A program made the translations under genes and the position numbers. The notes under the pieces were generated by a model. The model did not search any database and had not been told where the DNA came from. It worked only from the letters and a program-made list of their open reading frames with translations. Below, in pieces: positions 34,168 to 47,629 of a DNA stretch of 64,000 nucleotides. Within the stretch, counting starts at the first letter, position 1. The number at the start of each line of letters is the position of its first letter. The stretch is from Mya arenaria (lineage: Eukaryota; Mollusca; Bivalvia; Myida; Myidae). The DNA lies in assembly GCF_026914265.1 (NCBI RefSeq), contig NC_069129.1, forward strand, positions 17,593,945 to 17,657,944. The letters run 5' to 3'.

Positions 34168-37100
34168 ATGTCGTCGTTTTCAGAAAACAACTTATCAAAG
34201 AAATTTAATGAGTTAAACGGTACTCAGCAGAGTATTCAAACACTATCGTTGTGGCTGATTCACCACAGAAAGCATTCCAAGACGATCGTTCTGGTTTGGT
34301 TGAAAGAATTGAAAAAAGGTTTGTGATTTTCTTTTTCTGATATTGACCCAGTTTTCGACACTGTTCCATATGTGAAAGTGCAATGCAATACTTTTTCTCG
34401 TGAGTTTATGTATTTATATTATTTACTTATTTGTAGCTACACCTCCACGGAAACTGATTTACGTATACTTGGCCAATGATGTTATCCAAAACAGTAAGAA
34501 AAAGGGAAATGAATTCAACAAGGATTTTGGCACACACCTTGCAGAGGCTTTTGCAAGTGCATACAAGTATGGATATAGTATTTCATTATCAACATTAAAC
34601 AATTATTCTTATTAACAAATAAAAAAATTGTTTGTTAAAATGTAGTAAAAGCAGTGGGAAGCCATGTTGTTTTAATATGTTCACTGTTCAATATGTTTGT
34701 TTTGAACTCATATTTATGTAATATGCTGCTGCTATTTGTTTAAAAATATTGGTGAATTTATGCACATAAGATGTTTACTTTATGGAGTAGTCTAAACAAT
34801 TTCGGGCCCATCTTACCAAATCACGCATCAAATGATATTTTTATTGAATTTTTATTGAATCACTATTTCTGACTAGTTGTACTATGGATTTTAAAAGTAA
34901 AAGCAAGCTAAAGATTTAACTGAATTTGTGAAAAATATCATGTTTAGGATGCTAGCATGGATAGGACGCAGGCAAAAAAAATAGTTGAAAAAAAACGGGT
35001 AAAAACCCTTAATATATAAGATAGGACACAGCGGAAAAATGTCAAAATCGGAGCCGAAAAATTGAGGTTAGTAAAGTAATTAAACATATATTGAAGTAAA
35101 AAAAAAATGTATATAAGGCATATTTCGATAAATGTCTTGTGTATTTCGATAATTATCTTCATATTTCGTTAATTTAACATTTTGGTAATTTAGTGTACAC
35201 AACAATGATATAAGTCTTGACATTTTGAGAACATTCACACATATTATGAGACTTTTACAAATGCTGTAATAGCACGCCTTCTGACTGACTGTCAACCGTT
35301 GCAATAGTTCCGACATGCCTTCTGAATGACAGTCAACCGTTGCAAAACTGTGTATCGTCAAAACTGATGATTGTTTTGATAAGGCTTGTCGCTGCATGGA
35401 ATAAAGCATGTCAGGCATAATTAATGCGAGTCGGTAATTATCCTTGCCAGCGGAAGGCACGTCAGGTAAAGTGCAAACAAACAACCATACGGTATTACCA
35501 TCGCAATACTTCGTTTTATTGATGTTTTTCTAATGACAGACAGCGGGTGTTTTTCACACCTTCGCACATTTGAAAAGATTTGATAGTGACAATAATGCTA
35601 CTTTGCGTTATGCACATTCCTTTATGAATTTTTTAAAACAGTAACATACAACAAAATGTTTTATAAAATATCGAAACATTAAAATCATGAACAACGATTA
35701 ATTGATATTTACCTCCTTTCCCGATTTTCCGTTGCCGTTATAACTCAATCCAGTTAAATGCTGACTAACATTGAGTTTTTGTGAGTAGCGTCCCTTTTGT
35801 AAAAAAGTAAACACTCATGTTTGTTTTCAATTTTTTTATCATTAAATCATTTTAAAGTAAACATTCAATATATTTCTGCGTGATTTTACCTGTCAGTTGT
35901 TCTCTTCGGTGACTCAGTACAGATACTTGCTAATACCACGTTCTTCCCTGGTCCGACATTTTCGACCTGAAATGGACTTGGAAAAAAACAGAGGAAATTC
36001 TAATAGCATAGAAAAGACGCAGGCAATTTTTAAGACGAGAATTGGGGGTAAAAAATGCGTCCTATGCATGATATAATACGGTACTTAACTGAAAGGTAAA
36101 CTATTTTGTAGTAGCTCAATGAAAGATAGCTCCGTACACTTTATTTTAGGGATTTTTTTATTTATAAAGGCTGTGCCATAACTTAACTAAATCTTTCAAC
36201 ACACTATTATTTGGTCTTTCCATATCTTTCAGAGATGCTGGGGAGAAACAGCGAGGCTCCCTGGACCGTATACTCAATATCTGGGAGGATAGAGGGGTCT
36301 ATACCAAGGACTTCATGAAGAATCTCAGGCAGGAATTAGGTATGAAATGATGATAACAAGAAATGTCGTAGCAACACAAATTCAGACCATATATGGAGGG
36401 GTCATCCAATTTATATGGAACATTGTTAAACTTACAGAATGTAAGGATAACATGTTTGGCCAATCATGATTTTAAAAGTACATTTAGTGTTACTGTGTAT
36501 AAATTATCACTGAAGTTTCAAAATATGACAAAAGCCTTGAGCTAAGCAAATAAATAATTTAAAATCTTTTTGAAAACTTCTCAAAATCTCCAAAGTTTGT
36601 GTTTGTATGACTTTTGCTGACCCCTTTAAAAAAATACTCTTCCAGTTTTGTCATTGTAAGAAATCTATTTTCAATTTTAACGCAATTGGTGGAGTATCTC
36701 GTTTCATAGCGTTAATTTGAAGATCTGTTTTGGGAAAATTCAACTGATGTCTATTAAATAATGAAACTTATTATTTTATCTTAAATGGTAGGATCATATG
36801 ATATATTTAGTTAACATTAGATGTATTGACCATGTGCTGAAATTTTGATAAAAGTTTTGAGGTTAAGCTCACTTTTTTAAGTTCTGCTGTTCTGCTGTGT
36901 ATTGAAACAATACTGTCTTGTTAAGACAGAGAAATACAAATGATCTCTGAATCTTTTTAATAATTTTTTTCATATAAACAAAATAATGCTATAGTAATTG
37001 GCTTTTATCATAAACTATGCCTATTTGTAATGAAAAACACTAGAGATACAAACTAATATTCAAATATTCAATCAAACCTTTGGCATTCAAATGTCTAAAT

Positions 37101-40100
37101 TCTTTCATATAAGAGCGTCATTTCAGCATATGGTATGTGTACTTTTCTGCCTTAAAGGACAAAGAGCATCTGCTGGAAATACCCAGACTTCTGTAAGCAT
37201 AGCAGATGTTTTGACCCCAAAGCCACCTTCACAGTCCCCTGCTAAACGCCCGTCCCAACAGAACCAGTCGATATCCGAGTTCCTGGCTAAGAAACGTAAG
37301 ATTGGGAAGGATGATGCAGATCAGGTGACTCTTAAGCAGGAAATCAACGGACTAACAACGGAAGAACTCGGACATTATGATGTAAGCTCCTTTCTGATAG
37401 ATTCATTAAACATAAGTTATTTTTACTATATATATATATAGTGAATGTATCTAATTCTTAAACTTATTAGCTTGTACATGTAATGAGAGTGTTCTTGAAC
37501 ATTTCAGCTTGTACATGTATTGAGAGTGTTCTTGAACATTTCAGCTTGTACATGTATTGAGAGTGTTCTTGAACATTTCAGCTTGTACATGTAATGAGAG
37601 TGTTCTTGAACATTTTAGCTTGTACATGTAATGAGAGTGTTCTTGAACATTTTAGCTTGTACATGTATTGAGAGTGTTCTTGAACATTTTAGCTTGTACA
37701 TGTATTGAGAGTGTTCTTGAACATTTTAGCTTGTACATGTATTGAGAGTGTTCTTGAACATTTTAGCTTGTACATGTATTGAGAGTGTTCTTGAACATTT
37801 TAGCTTGTACATGTATTGAGAGTGTTCTTGAACATTTTAGCTTGTACATGTATTGAGAGTGTTCTTGAACATTTTAGCTTGTACATGTAATGAGAGTGTT
37901 CTTGAACATTTCAGCTTGTACATGTAATGAGAGTGTTCTTGAACATTTTAGCTTGTACATGTATTGAGAGTGTTCTTGAACATTTTAGCTTGTACATGTA
38001 TTGAGAGTGTTCTTGAACATTTTAGCTTGTACATGTATTGAGAGTGTTCTTGAACATTTTAGCTTGTACATGTATTGAGAGTGTTCTTGAACATTTCAGC
38101 TTGTACATGTAATGAGAGTGTTCTTGAACATTTTAGCTTGTACATGTAATGAGAGTGTTCTTGAACATTTTAGCTTGTACATGTATTGAGAGTGTTCTTG
38201 AACATTTCAGCTTGTACATGTATTGAGAGTGTTCTTGAACATTTTAGCTTGTACATGTATTGAGAGTGTTCTTGAACATTTTAGCTTGTACATGTATTGA
38301 GAGTGTTCTTGAACATTTTAGCTTGTACATGTATTGAGAGTGTTCTTGAACATTTTAGCTTGTACATGTATTGAGAGTGTTCTTGAACATTTTAGCTTAT
38401 ACATGTATTGAGAGTGTTCTTGAACATTTTAGCTTATACATGTATTGAGAGTGTTCTTGAACATTTTAGCTTATACATGTATTGAGAGTGTTCTTGAACA
38501 TTTTAGCTTATACATGTATTGAGAGTGTTCTTGAACATTTTAGCTTCTACATGTATTGAGAGTGTTCTTGAACATTTTAGCTTGTACATGTATTGAGAGT
38601 GTTCTTGAACATTTTAGCTTGTACATGTAATGAGAGTGTTCTTAAACATTTTAGCTTACATACATTTATTGTAATGAGAGTGTTCTTACATAATAGAGTT
38701 ATAAAACATGTAATAATTTTCTAAAATAAACTTCAACTAACAACAACAAATTTTTTATTTTGATATCACTAGTGTTAACATGACATGTATCTACAACTAC
38801 ACAGCTTTCATGTTGAAAGTGCTGAAAAGATGCAGTGTATATGACACTTTCCTGTATTTTACAGACAGAAGCACTGATTAAGCGGCTCTCATCCCTGGAA
38901 AGTTCAGCGTCATGTGATGCAGCTATCAGAGAAAAAATTGCGAAGCTTCCCCCAGAGGTTTCAGATATTTCCCAGTTGGCAAAACTGCATGGTAGGAAGG
39001 ACTTGAGTTTGTTATCTGACTGTTGTTGGAGTAAAAACCTCAAAATAAGATTTTTTCAAATCTGTGTTCATTCTATAAAGGATTTATAAACAAGTTTTCT
39101 AAATTTGATAAAAACAAACTCTTATTAAAAAAATTATTGAATGACCACGAAAGGGGTATATTATTTATATTATAATTACTATTAAAATTAAAATAATCAA
39201 ACTCAAAAAACATAAAACTTTGCATTAAGCGCTCATTTTACAACACTTTTCATATATTATGTCTTGTCAAGTTATGACACCAGTTATATATATCAATAAC
39301 ATGTCTTGATGTTATTTTTTTATGGTGATGTCATTTATAACATAATTGAAAACACTATCTTGCAAAATTTCTTATTCAATTCTTTTTAAATTCTGTTTCA
39401 GACAAGGAATCTGCAAGGAGGTTGTCAGATATTGTAGACAGTGCATGTTCAATGCTGACTGATTACAACAAGCGCCTGTCCACCGAGATGGAGGAACGAA
39501 GGAATCTCGCCAAGATGCTCCGGGCCTTCGTTCTCGCACAATCAGAGCAGCTACATCATGCAGAGAAACGGTTACAGGTGAGAGTGTAATGTTGTTTTTG
39601 TAAATGGCGTATTTTCTTAATTCAGGGAAAACTAATAAGTCGCAAGATGTGAATTCACGGATGTGAAAAATGAGGATTGCAAGCTTGCATTTTCAGACTT
39701 GTACATTTGTGAGTTTTTTATTGCAGGTCTCTTACATGAAAGTGACACTCTTATTCAAAATCAATACAAACACGTGTATAACAAACAAAAATTTTGAATG
39801 GTAAACCTTTTAACTACTTACTAAATAATGCATTTTTGAAAAATATTAATTACTGATAACATTGTAACAGTGTATTTAATTGCTGAAAACGCAAAAAATA
39901 AATAAAAGATTGATGAATGCTAAAAGATTTACTGTGATCTACTATTGTTTAATGAGGTAGAAATAACGTGTTTTCTGCACTTTTCATTCAAATTAAACTT
40001 GGTATCCTTCATAACAACCATTGTTTTCCACACTTATTTATCCTTTTTGATATACTACAACAATTTTATTAATTTTGGTAAATCTTATTTGGGAGTAAGA

Positions 40101-41156
40101 GTCCCTCTTTAAAAACAGCAAGAAGAACCTTTTAATGGAAATAAATAGCCTCGAAAATGATTTCATTTATATATTTAAGAGGGGTTTTAGTCCCTTATCC
40201 CTGCTTTGCTTTAAGTGATTTCGAGAGAGGTCTAAGTCCCTTTACCCAGCTTTGGGTCTGAAATCCTAATACACAGCCCCAAATTTCTCGAAACTTCTTA
40301 AGTCCCTTATAGTCCCTTATAACAGGATTAAGCTAAACTCACTGTTTTTGTTGTTCCATAATGTGCGTTATATTTACTTCTTTAAGATTTTTTTGAAATT
40401 ATATAAGAAAAATCTGGACACTAGTTAGAAGAAACCATTTTTCATTTATCAAAACGCATTATTAGTATGTATTTTGGCTAATTGAAATAAGCGACTTAAG
40501 CCTGTTAAGCTTAAGAAGTTTTGAGAAATTGGGGCCAGGATATTTGATCTGTTACCATTCTTGGTTAAAAAATGGGTTGTATTAGGGGTCAAGCTGTTAA
40601 GTTTTAGAACTTTAAACAAAAGAACAAGTGTTTAATCAAATGAAATCTAACTCCGAACTCCATAAAAATATTATCCAAAAATCCCTTAGTGCATGTGTTG
40701 CTGCTCACCAAATATTTCAATTGAGTTCCATTAATGGATTTTTCGTAACAATGGTTGCATTTCTCATGACAGCTAATTTTGTATTAAATATGGTCTATTA
40801 TATAAAAAAAATACAAGACAGTTTAATGGTCACAAAGCAAGACGATTGGATTTCCTGCATTAACCCACTAAATACCTATATATTACCGCTTTCCCTCATA
40901 ACGTACATACAATGTGTAGTTACATTCTTTATGTAAAAGAAATATGCTTTATGTAATGCTTTAAAATTTAATTGCATGATTGATGTAAAATAAATCTGTT
41001 ATAATTGAACAGGAGTACAAGAACAAGCTGGCAAAGGTGAACGTGGTTCGTCACGAGCTCAAGTCTCACATCCAAAACCTTCCCGACATCGCCCGACTGC
41101 CTGACCCTATGGGTGGGCTAGCCCCACTCCCCCAGGTCAATGATCTCTTCAACTGA
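34168..41156 (+). CDS. RPRD1B: RPRD1A/B orthologue (CID-domain Pol II CTD-binding protein)
   Basis: Seven coding exons join in phase into 352 residues: 34168-34318, 34437-34566, 36233-36339, 37158-37381, 38865-38991, 39402-39577 and 41013-41156. Human RPRD1B has 326. Exons 1-3 (residues 1-129) form the CTD-interacting domain: QQSIQTLSLWLIHHRKHSKT, VYLANDVIQNSKKKGNEF, and SLDRILNIWEDRGVY. Exon 4 is a linker longer than in human, with AKKRKIGKDD as a likely nuclear signal. Exons 5-7 are the coiled-coil dimerisation region (LSSLESSASCDAAIREKIAK, EERRNLAKMLRAF) and end in GGLAPLPQVNDLF, like human GGLAPLPSAGDLF. RPRD1 proteins bind the phosphorylated Pol II CTD and recruit the phosphatase RPAP2. 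The gene probably stands for both vertebrate paralogues. Intron 4 contains a large minisatellite. No single polyadenylation site could be chosen. Confidence 0.97.
37469..38694. repeat. 37-bp minisatellite in RPRD1 intron 4
   Basis: About 33 head-to-tail units consist of CTTGTACATGTATTGAGAG plus TGTTCTTGAACATTTTAG. Units vary at a few positions: TATTG/TAATG, TTTTAG/TTTCAG, and CTTGTAC/CTTATAC. The CTTATAC form occurs in four adjacent units (about 38395-38515), showing local homogenisation. Every unit ends in TAG or CAG after a T-rich run. The last unit degenerates near 38660. Confidence 0.95.
39715..40115 (+). repeat. About 400-bp dispersed repeat, copy 1 (RPRD1 intron 6)
   Basis: Shared blocks in order: GTGACACTCTTATTCAAAAT, CAATACAAACACGTGTATAA, AACTACTTACTAAATAATGC, GATTTACTGTGATCTACTAT, AGGTAGAAATAACGTGTTTT, CATTGTTTTCCACACTTATT and GGGAGTAAGAGTCCCTCTTT. 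The two ends are short, imperfect inverted repeats, like a MITE. Other copies are at 55265-55600, 62150-62530 and 63450-63790. Confidence 0.75.
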
Positions 41157-43340
41157 CACTGCCTCAATATTTCAGGTAACCTCTTGTTCTTTTTGAGGCC
41201 TCAAAGATGCTTTCATTTGCCCCATTATAGGGATACTGGAAACGAGACCCACATTTAGAGCCATCCCCATGGATCCTTTTCTAAGATCTCTTACCAGTTT
41301 TTTTTTCCTATTATGGCGTAAAGAAATAAAGTTAATGTGAGCTTCAGAATGATATTTGTATGCATATACTAGAATTACTTTAGATCTCTTAACAATAATA
41401 AAAAATGAGTAAATTTTATAATAGATAACTGATTTTGGGGACACTTGTTGATTGGTCAGTTTGAATTTGAAAAAATTGAAAACCATGTTGTGATTGATTA
41501 AATCAAACTAAGTGGGCCTGAGTAACTGTTTTGAAGTGAATATAAACCTTTTGTGGGACAGTTTCACCTGACAGTGACATTTATTGTAACAATGTTATAA
41601 TTGATTATGCATTTTGTTACAGTGAATTTTATGAGCGAGTACAAATACTTCCTGTGTCATCCATCGAATGGTGCAATGGGATCAAAAAGGGAGGAAACTA
41701 GTCAAGAGACTTTTGTGCTATTCCACTCTGCGGATTGCCTCCCTTTGACCAGTGAAAAGTCAGTCACTTTAATAGTCGCTTTGTGATACATGTCAATTAA
41801 TTATATGTATATTATGAATTTTAACATGTTGAAGCATTTTGAATGTATTTGTATGATATTAAAACAACAACAAGGTATGGCAATAGCCATGTTGTCATTG
41901 AAGGGATTGTCAGCGTTCAGAAACCTTTGCTATACCTCAAAAAACATTAGTCAACATCATTTCACTGTCTTAAATAATTGTTCAGTTATGCAGCATTTTT
42001 TACTGAAAAAACAGATTAGTGTTGGTATCAGCGTACAGTGCTTGTTTTATTTTCTGCTGCAAACAGTAATTATTTCATTTTGAGCAAATTGTTTGTACAG
42101 ATTTTGCTAAACATTCCATATGGCAGAAGTGTATATTTGAAAACCATTACCATTTTCATTTTTCACATGTTGTGCTACCTTCAGGACGTTCGTAAAGTGA
42201 AGTTTTGAAGCATTTTACCCCTTTTGTGGTTACATTTCCTTGATTCTTGAATCTAAATGAATTGTTTGAATACATTTGTGTAGAGATGACATATAATGAT
42301 GTTGAAGTTGCAAATTATTTTACTTTTTGTTGAAATAGCAGTAAAATAATGTAGCAATTATTAACTATTTGTGAGACTTCCATATTTCATAGAAATCTTC
42401 CAAAATTGATAGCAAAGATATTCATACTTCCAGTTTTAAATTCTTAATGGAATCCCAGCCACTTTTTAAAAATGTTTTAGCTGTACACACATATATAATC
42501 ACAAGGTGAAGGCGGTGTTTGTGTGCTGTAACCCTTTCTTCTTCTTATATTATTATTCATACTTTTTAAGGGACTCACAGATTTTCTGTTGGCAACACTT
42601 TTTTTAAACTTTGTAATGATTGAAATCAGTTATTTTTCTGACTTTTAAGAACAAACATAAAAGAAATTAATTCTTAGTAGTATTTACTTGGTTTACCTTT
42701 GCTTGTAGGCAAAATAGATCATCTTCTGTTACATTTTAAAATGATAATTGACAACAGAGTTATATTTTGAACTTCTAATGATGTATCATTGTCACAGCGT
42801 TTGTTTATGCGGCCCTTCAAAGCATGAAATAATCCCTTCAAGATATGAACATTCCTTTAGATTTATGTTAGCCATCATATCACGGAGTTTATACTTTTAT
42901 AGATTAATTTAATATTTTTCTTTTTATTAAAGTGTCTTTAAACAAAAATTTATATGTACCAGTTAAGGTACATCAAGCTGAAAAGGTTAAACAAAATAAG
43001 ATGGTAGGCAATTAAGACTTGTCATTTCTGATATGGAATCATGAAAATTGTTTTGTATTTTTATAATGTTTAACACACTTGTTTTTTGTATGAATATTTT
43101 TTACAGTTCCAATGGTTAGTGTTGGTGTATAGTTTTCATCTCTTATTTCTGGTTTTATACATTTTATGCATTTGTGTATTGAGACTGTGTGTTTCACTAT
43201 GCATTGTTGTGATGAACACTTATTGATGTCTGGTTCAAATGGCCCTTTTTGTGCCAGAATGACTTGAAATGCTTTAAAGCACACATCCATATAATTATAT
43301 TATTAACACTTGCAGTATTAGGAGTTCTTTTAAAGAAATA
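41157..43340. other. RPRD1 3' flank, probably including a long 3'UTR
   Basis: No further coding exon was recognised. The AT-rich sequence follows the stop codon directly and ATTAAA-type signals occur (for example near 42926), but none can be chosen with confidence. Short open frames here lack any recognisable domain. Confidence 0.4.
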
Positions 43341-43347
43341 GTTGAGT

Positions 43348-43744
43348 TTAAATGGACTAGACACAAGATGGTCCCAAAATATGCATAAATAGTATTTCCT
43401 CATAACAAGCCTAGAAAGATGAATACGAGTTAGTTTGAGACCAATAATACATCATTTTATATGATTAAAATAATAATTTGTGGTGTATATTTAGCATGTG
43501 AAAGTCACCTGATTAGTACAGATGTATATACCAAGCTATTTTTAAATTTACTTGTGTTCACATGGTAGACAAACCTAGTAAATTTTGAATTGAAAAATAT
43601 GCAAAAATCATGAAAGATTCATGTGTCGTAGATGATATGATATATTAGTTAGTAAGACTCAATTCGTTGTACACAACTTAATGTATAGTTTTGACAATTT
43701 TCTCTTTTTTGGCAATGGTATCATCTGGTGTCTAGTCCCTTTAA
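43348..43744. repeat. MITE with TTTAAA(T/G)GGACTAGACAC ends
   Basis: The left end TTTAAATGGACTAGACACAA, GATGGTCCCA and the right end TGGTATCATCTGGTGTCTAG, TCCCTTTAAT are inverted repeats of about 30 bp around 340 bp of AT-rich sequence. Confidence 0.7.
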
Positions 43745-44094
43745 TTAAGATGCAGGCATATTTGTAGCACCATGAGGTGTATTCAAGATAATATTCTGTC
43801 ACATTTTTGGTGGATTGTTCATAACTTTGTTAAAGTTGACAATGTTAATTGAACTTTTAAATGTTAACTACCTTATAAGTTGTGATTTGCAGTATTTCTT
43901 AGATTTGATACAAGTATTTCAGTTGTGATTTATTTAAATATTTCCTTACATCATTAAATATTTCAACAAAGTTAACAAATACGTTGTAAACTTTAACAGA
44001 GTTTTGAACAGTTAACCTATTAAAGTTACTGTTTGAATGACATTCATTGGCTGAATGTGCCATAGTTTGCTTCATGTGGTAGATATATCGCTGA

Positions 44095-44247
44095 TAATTG
44101 TTTGTTTTAGTGTAAGATCATAATATATTTTACCCAGTGAACACTAAAAAGATATATTTCACGAGTGGCATAGCTAGAGTGAAATATTCACTTTTGGTAT
44201 TAACAAGGTGAAATATATTGCTATCTTACACTGAAATAAACAATGCC
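44095..44247. repeat. Small fold-back MITE
   Basis: ATTGTTTGTTTTAGTGTAAG and ATAATATATTTTACC on the left are mirrored by GGTGAAATATATTGCTATCT and TACACTGAAATAAACAATG on the right. The total is about 150 bp. Confidence 0.65.
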
Positions 44248-44249
44248 TA

Positions 44250-45760
44250 AAATTGGGGTTAAAAGTCGTCTTATTAAACTTTTTTAGAAAGTACGTGCCT
44301 ATTTGTATGCGCATGTCACATCAATCCGGAAATGACGTTGTTGAAATGAGTCCTAGTCCTATGCAAGCTGACGTTTGATTTGGAACTGACAGGTGGCTAA
44401 AATTTCAATTAATTTGATATTTTCAATGTTTCATACAGTAAATTGCGAACCTTTTTTCATTGATAGATCTCTATTAACCACCAAAAAGCATATAATAAAT
44501 CATTTTCTTTGCAAATGATGTACACTGGAACAGTATGTTCACCAATGTTACTTCGTTAATTTTTTTCTTTATTTTGAATTAAATTGTTCCATTAAATGCT
44601 CTGACAGCTAAATAATTGTCTTGTTACAATGTGCCTTCAGTGTAGAATATATGATATGAGTTTCATTTTTGTTTTTGAGAAGTTGTGTTTTATTGGACTT
44701 GGAATAAGTCTTAAGTTTGTAAGGATAAATGTCCCTCTGTGGATTCTGGATGCACCCATACTCAAAATTGTTATATGATTGTTATGTATTTGTATATATT
44801 AAATGATGCAACAAAAGTATGTGTTATTTAGTGTTATCAAAAGGTTGCAGAATTATAATTTAAAAGATCCATATTGCGATCGACAAAGGGGCCGTATTTA
44901 TTGTAATTATTATCCTTCAATACGACTCAGTGATTCAATACCTGCTATTGGTCAATTGAATCATCAACTGTCCAATCAAAATACTCCGATTCTAAAACTC
45001 AGACTAGATCTGCGTGAGTTATTGAAATTACCCTAGGGTTATACAGTGTAATTGCACCAGTGGGGAAATACGTAATTCAAGAAAAGTACCTGGGGTTCGA
45101 TGAAATATTTTAGCCGTTAATTGAAATGATCTTTGTGTCACATTTGCGTTATTTATATATAAATATATATATGCGAAACTTGAACTGTAGCCAATATAGC
45201 ACATGCAATAAATCTACGTGTTGCCTTTTGTGACGTCCCTGCAGAGTCAAGACAATTGATATTTGAAGTTACGATTAAGATCGTTGATTGAAACGAGCCC
45301 CGGGATCGGAGTCAAGCCATAATACAGCCAACCTGTATGCTTGTACTGTGAAACAAAAAGGATACATAGATGTGTGGCTCACTGGTTCGTTCCTAAAAGT
45401 ACATTTTGGAGGTTAACAGCTCCCGCATTTTGATTGCTTAACGAATCAAAGACTTGCCGCAAATCTCATTTCTGTCCTTATCATTTTCAGAAACCCTTAA
45501 AAACAGTAGATAAGTGGTGGGAACACTGATCTTGATATACTTGTAGAGAAAAAACCCAAAGGGGTCCATTTCCAGCTGTCAATTCTCTATTCATTATTTT
45601 GCACACATGAAAGAACACTTTAAAATGACATGTATATTTGCACGTGTATTCCATGCATTTTGCTAGAAATGTGTCATTCGGTGTATTGATCCGCTGTTCC
45701 TAGGCCGGTAGTTGACATTTCAGGTTTTCCCGGTCCTATCTTAATATCACAATGTTTCCC
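44250..45760. other. Gene-free interval
   Basis: AT-rich sequence without recognisable exon, repeat array or conserved motif cluster. The open frame at 44803-45036 has no domain. Confidence 0.4.
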
Positions 45761-45828
45761 TCTCATACAGTCGCTGTGATTAGCGATATCTAAGATCGCC
45801 CTCCAGATATCAGGGACCGCAGTCTCGG

Positions 45829-45954
45829 TTATCTCCCTCTTCATCGGGTTATCTCCATTTTTTATCAGAGGGCCGATTTATCTCCCCTAATATCGCTCTG
45901 CAATCCAGCGTTTGTGCGTTATTGAATGAGACTGCCATGGAAACGAGATTATCT
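45829..45954. promoter_or_regulatory. GATA-motif cluster 1
   Basis: Five WGATAR sites read as TTATCT/TTATCA lie at 45829, 45849, 45862, 45878 and 45949, all in the same orientation. Further near-matches occur just upstream (GCGATATCT, AGATATCAG). It may be a cis-regulatory module; no experimental evidence is available. Confidence 0.4.
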
Positions 45955-46497
45955 CAATATTGATTCGACATTTTTATCATAAAAAGTAAATCGAATTAAA
46001 ATAGTTCAGTGTGAGTTGCAAGTAGAACTGTCACGACTCCTGTCTGCCCATGAATTGCTGTTTGTATTAAATATATCTGATTCAATCATGTATTTGAAAG
46101 AATCGTGTTCAAATCCAGTGATATTTAACCACAGGATACCCTTTCTCTTTATATCTAGTTCAAATGAATTGTTGCGAACACGTATCACTTCAGACCAGAA
46201 GATTTATTTACTGTTTCAAAATTATCATATATGATTACAAGTGGTTTCGTTTTTAATCTTATTATTTTGCTTCTTAAAATAAAAGTTAAGCAGAGAAATA
46301 ATTTGCCCACACATAGAAACATTCCCTCAAGTGATCATGAAAACAGATGTATCTGAAATAATCGAAGTTCTTTGCACTGAATGAAGAAGTTGTCGCTAAT
46401 CCAACCCTTCCCCCAACCTCTTGCATTCTATGTCGCTACAAACAGCTTGTTTGTTAAACGAAACAAAAACATGACCATTATAAAAACGCATGCGTTG

Positions 46498-46827
46498 TTA
46501 AAGCTGCACTCTCACAGATTTACCATTTTTACAACTGTTTTATTTTTATACCAATGAAATAGGATTGCTGACAAAAAATCAGATCGTCATAACTCGATTT
46601 TCATAGTTCCGTTCGAAAATTAATGTTTTATGGCCTTAACCGTTACGGTTTAAGAAAAATGCATAAAACATCAATTTTTGAACATATATATAAAAATCTG
46701 CGATCTAATTTTTTGTCAGCAGTATTATTTAACTGGATTCAATGGATTTTCGTAAAACATTGGCTCGTTCCAAGACAAAAAATAAATAAGTTGTCAAACG
46801 TTCAATCTGTGAGAGTGCGACTTTTAA
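46498..46827. repeat. TTAA fold-back MITE, copy 3
   Basis: It is bounded by TTAA on both sides (46498-46501 and 46824-46827). The left end AGCTGCACTCTCACAGATTT and the right end CAATCTGTGAGAGTGCGACT are inverted, with the same internal CTGACAAAAAATCAGATCGT motif as the other copies. The double TTAA supports a TTAA target-site duplication. Confidence 0.8.
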
Positions 46828-46914
46828 CAGACACCTATGAAAAAAAATAGTAGGTAATGGGTACATAAATATCATATCAGAACAAAGTAGAAAACTGTCC
46901 CGTTTTTTTAGACC

Positions 46915-47199
46915 TTATCTCAGTACAAGAACTCTTATAAACGATATTATATTATTGCCACACGCGTGTCCGACACTGCCGCGATTATAATATGATTATG
47001 ATTGATCAGCCAACGCAATTTAAGCCTTGACAGCCCCCCTTTCATCCGCTTGTTTCGGTGATATCTGGGCTTGCACCTAAAACAATGCTTAATAAAGCCC
47101 AAGAAAGATATACCCCAGATAACGAAGTTAGTTATGATCTCGTTTCGCGTGTAATTTTCTTTTCTAATTTCCTTCTTATCAGATTATCAGCACAGATAA
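46915..47199. promoter_or_regulatory. GATA-motif cluster 2
   Basis: WGATAR sites occur at 46915 (TTATCT), 47118 (AGATAA), 47176 and 47184 (TTATCA twice within 14 bp) and 47194 (AGATAA). The tight triplet at 47176-47199 is the most striking part. Confidence 0.35.
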
Positions 47200-47629
47200 C
47201 ATTCTTAAGCCCTTACTTTTTGGCATGCCATATTATAATATAATACAGCACTGGGCCGATCGCTCTCCGCGCGGCGAAATGAGTTGGCGATTTGACCATC
47301 AGATAATGTCTAACCCGGCTGACGGGAAACCTGAGTTACTGTCCCTGAGTTCGACAATCGTAACTTCTCGGTCATCTCCGGCATGCTTAGTATATATATA
47401 TTCCGTAAAAAAACAACCATGTTCCGAGTTGATTCGCAGCAAGTGGAGTTAGCTTACTCACTGAGTGGACTTCAAATGCTATTGCATGAAAATGACTTTT
47501 CCTATGTTTGCAGTGTAGTTGCAAAAAAAAACAACATTTGCTGTAAATCAAACCTACGTGTATATGGTGATGAAGCCCAGACTGCAATCTTTATATATTC
47601 TCTCCACTTGACAGACGCGTAGCTGCCTA

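Noticed and set aside
35080..35484. 134-codon minus-strand ORF in RPRD1 intron 2
   Set aside because: No domain, low-complexity ends, no splice or promoter context; it looks like a chance ORF.
37469..38694. CRISPR-like array
   Set aside because: Units abut with no unique spacers, the DNA is eukaryotic and the array is intronic: it is a minisatellite.
41172..41486. 104-codon minus-strand ORF after RPRD1
   Set aside because: It overlaps the RPRD1 3' flank antisense and has no domain.
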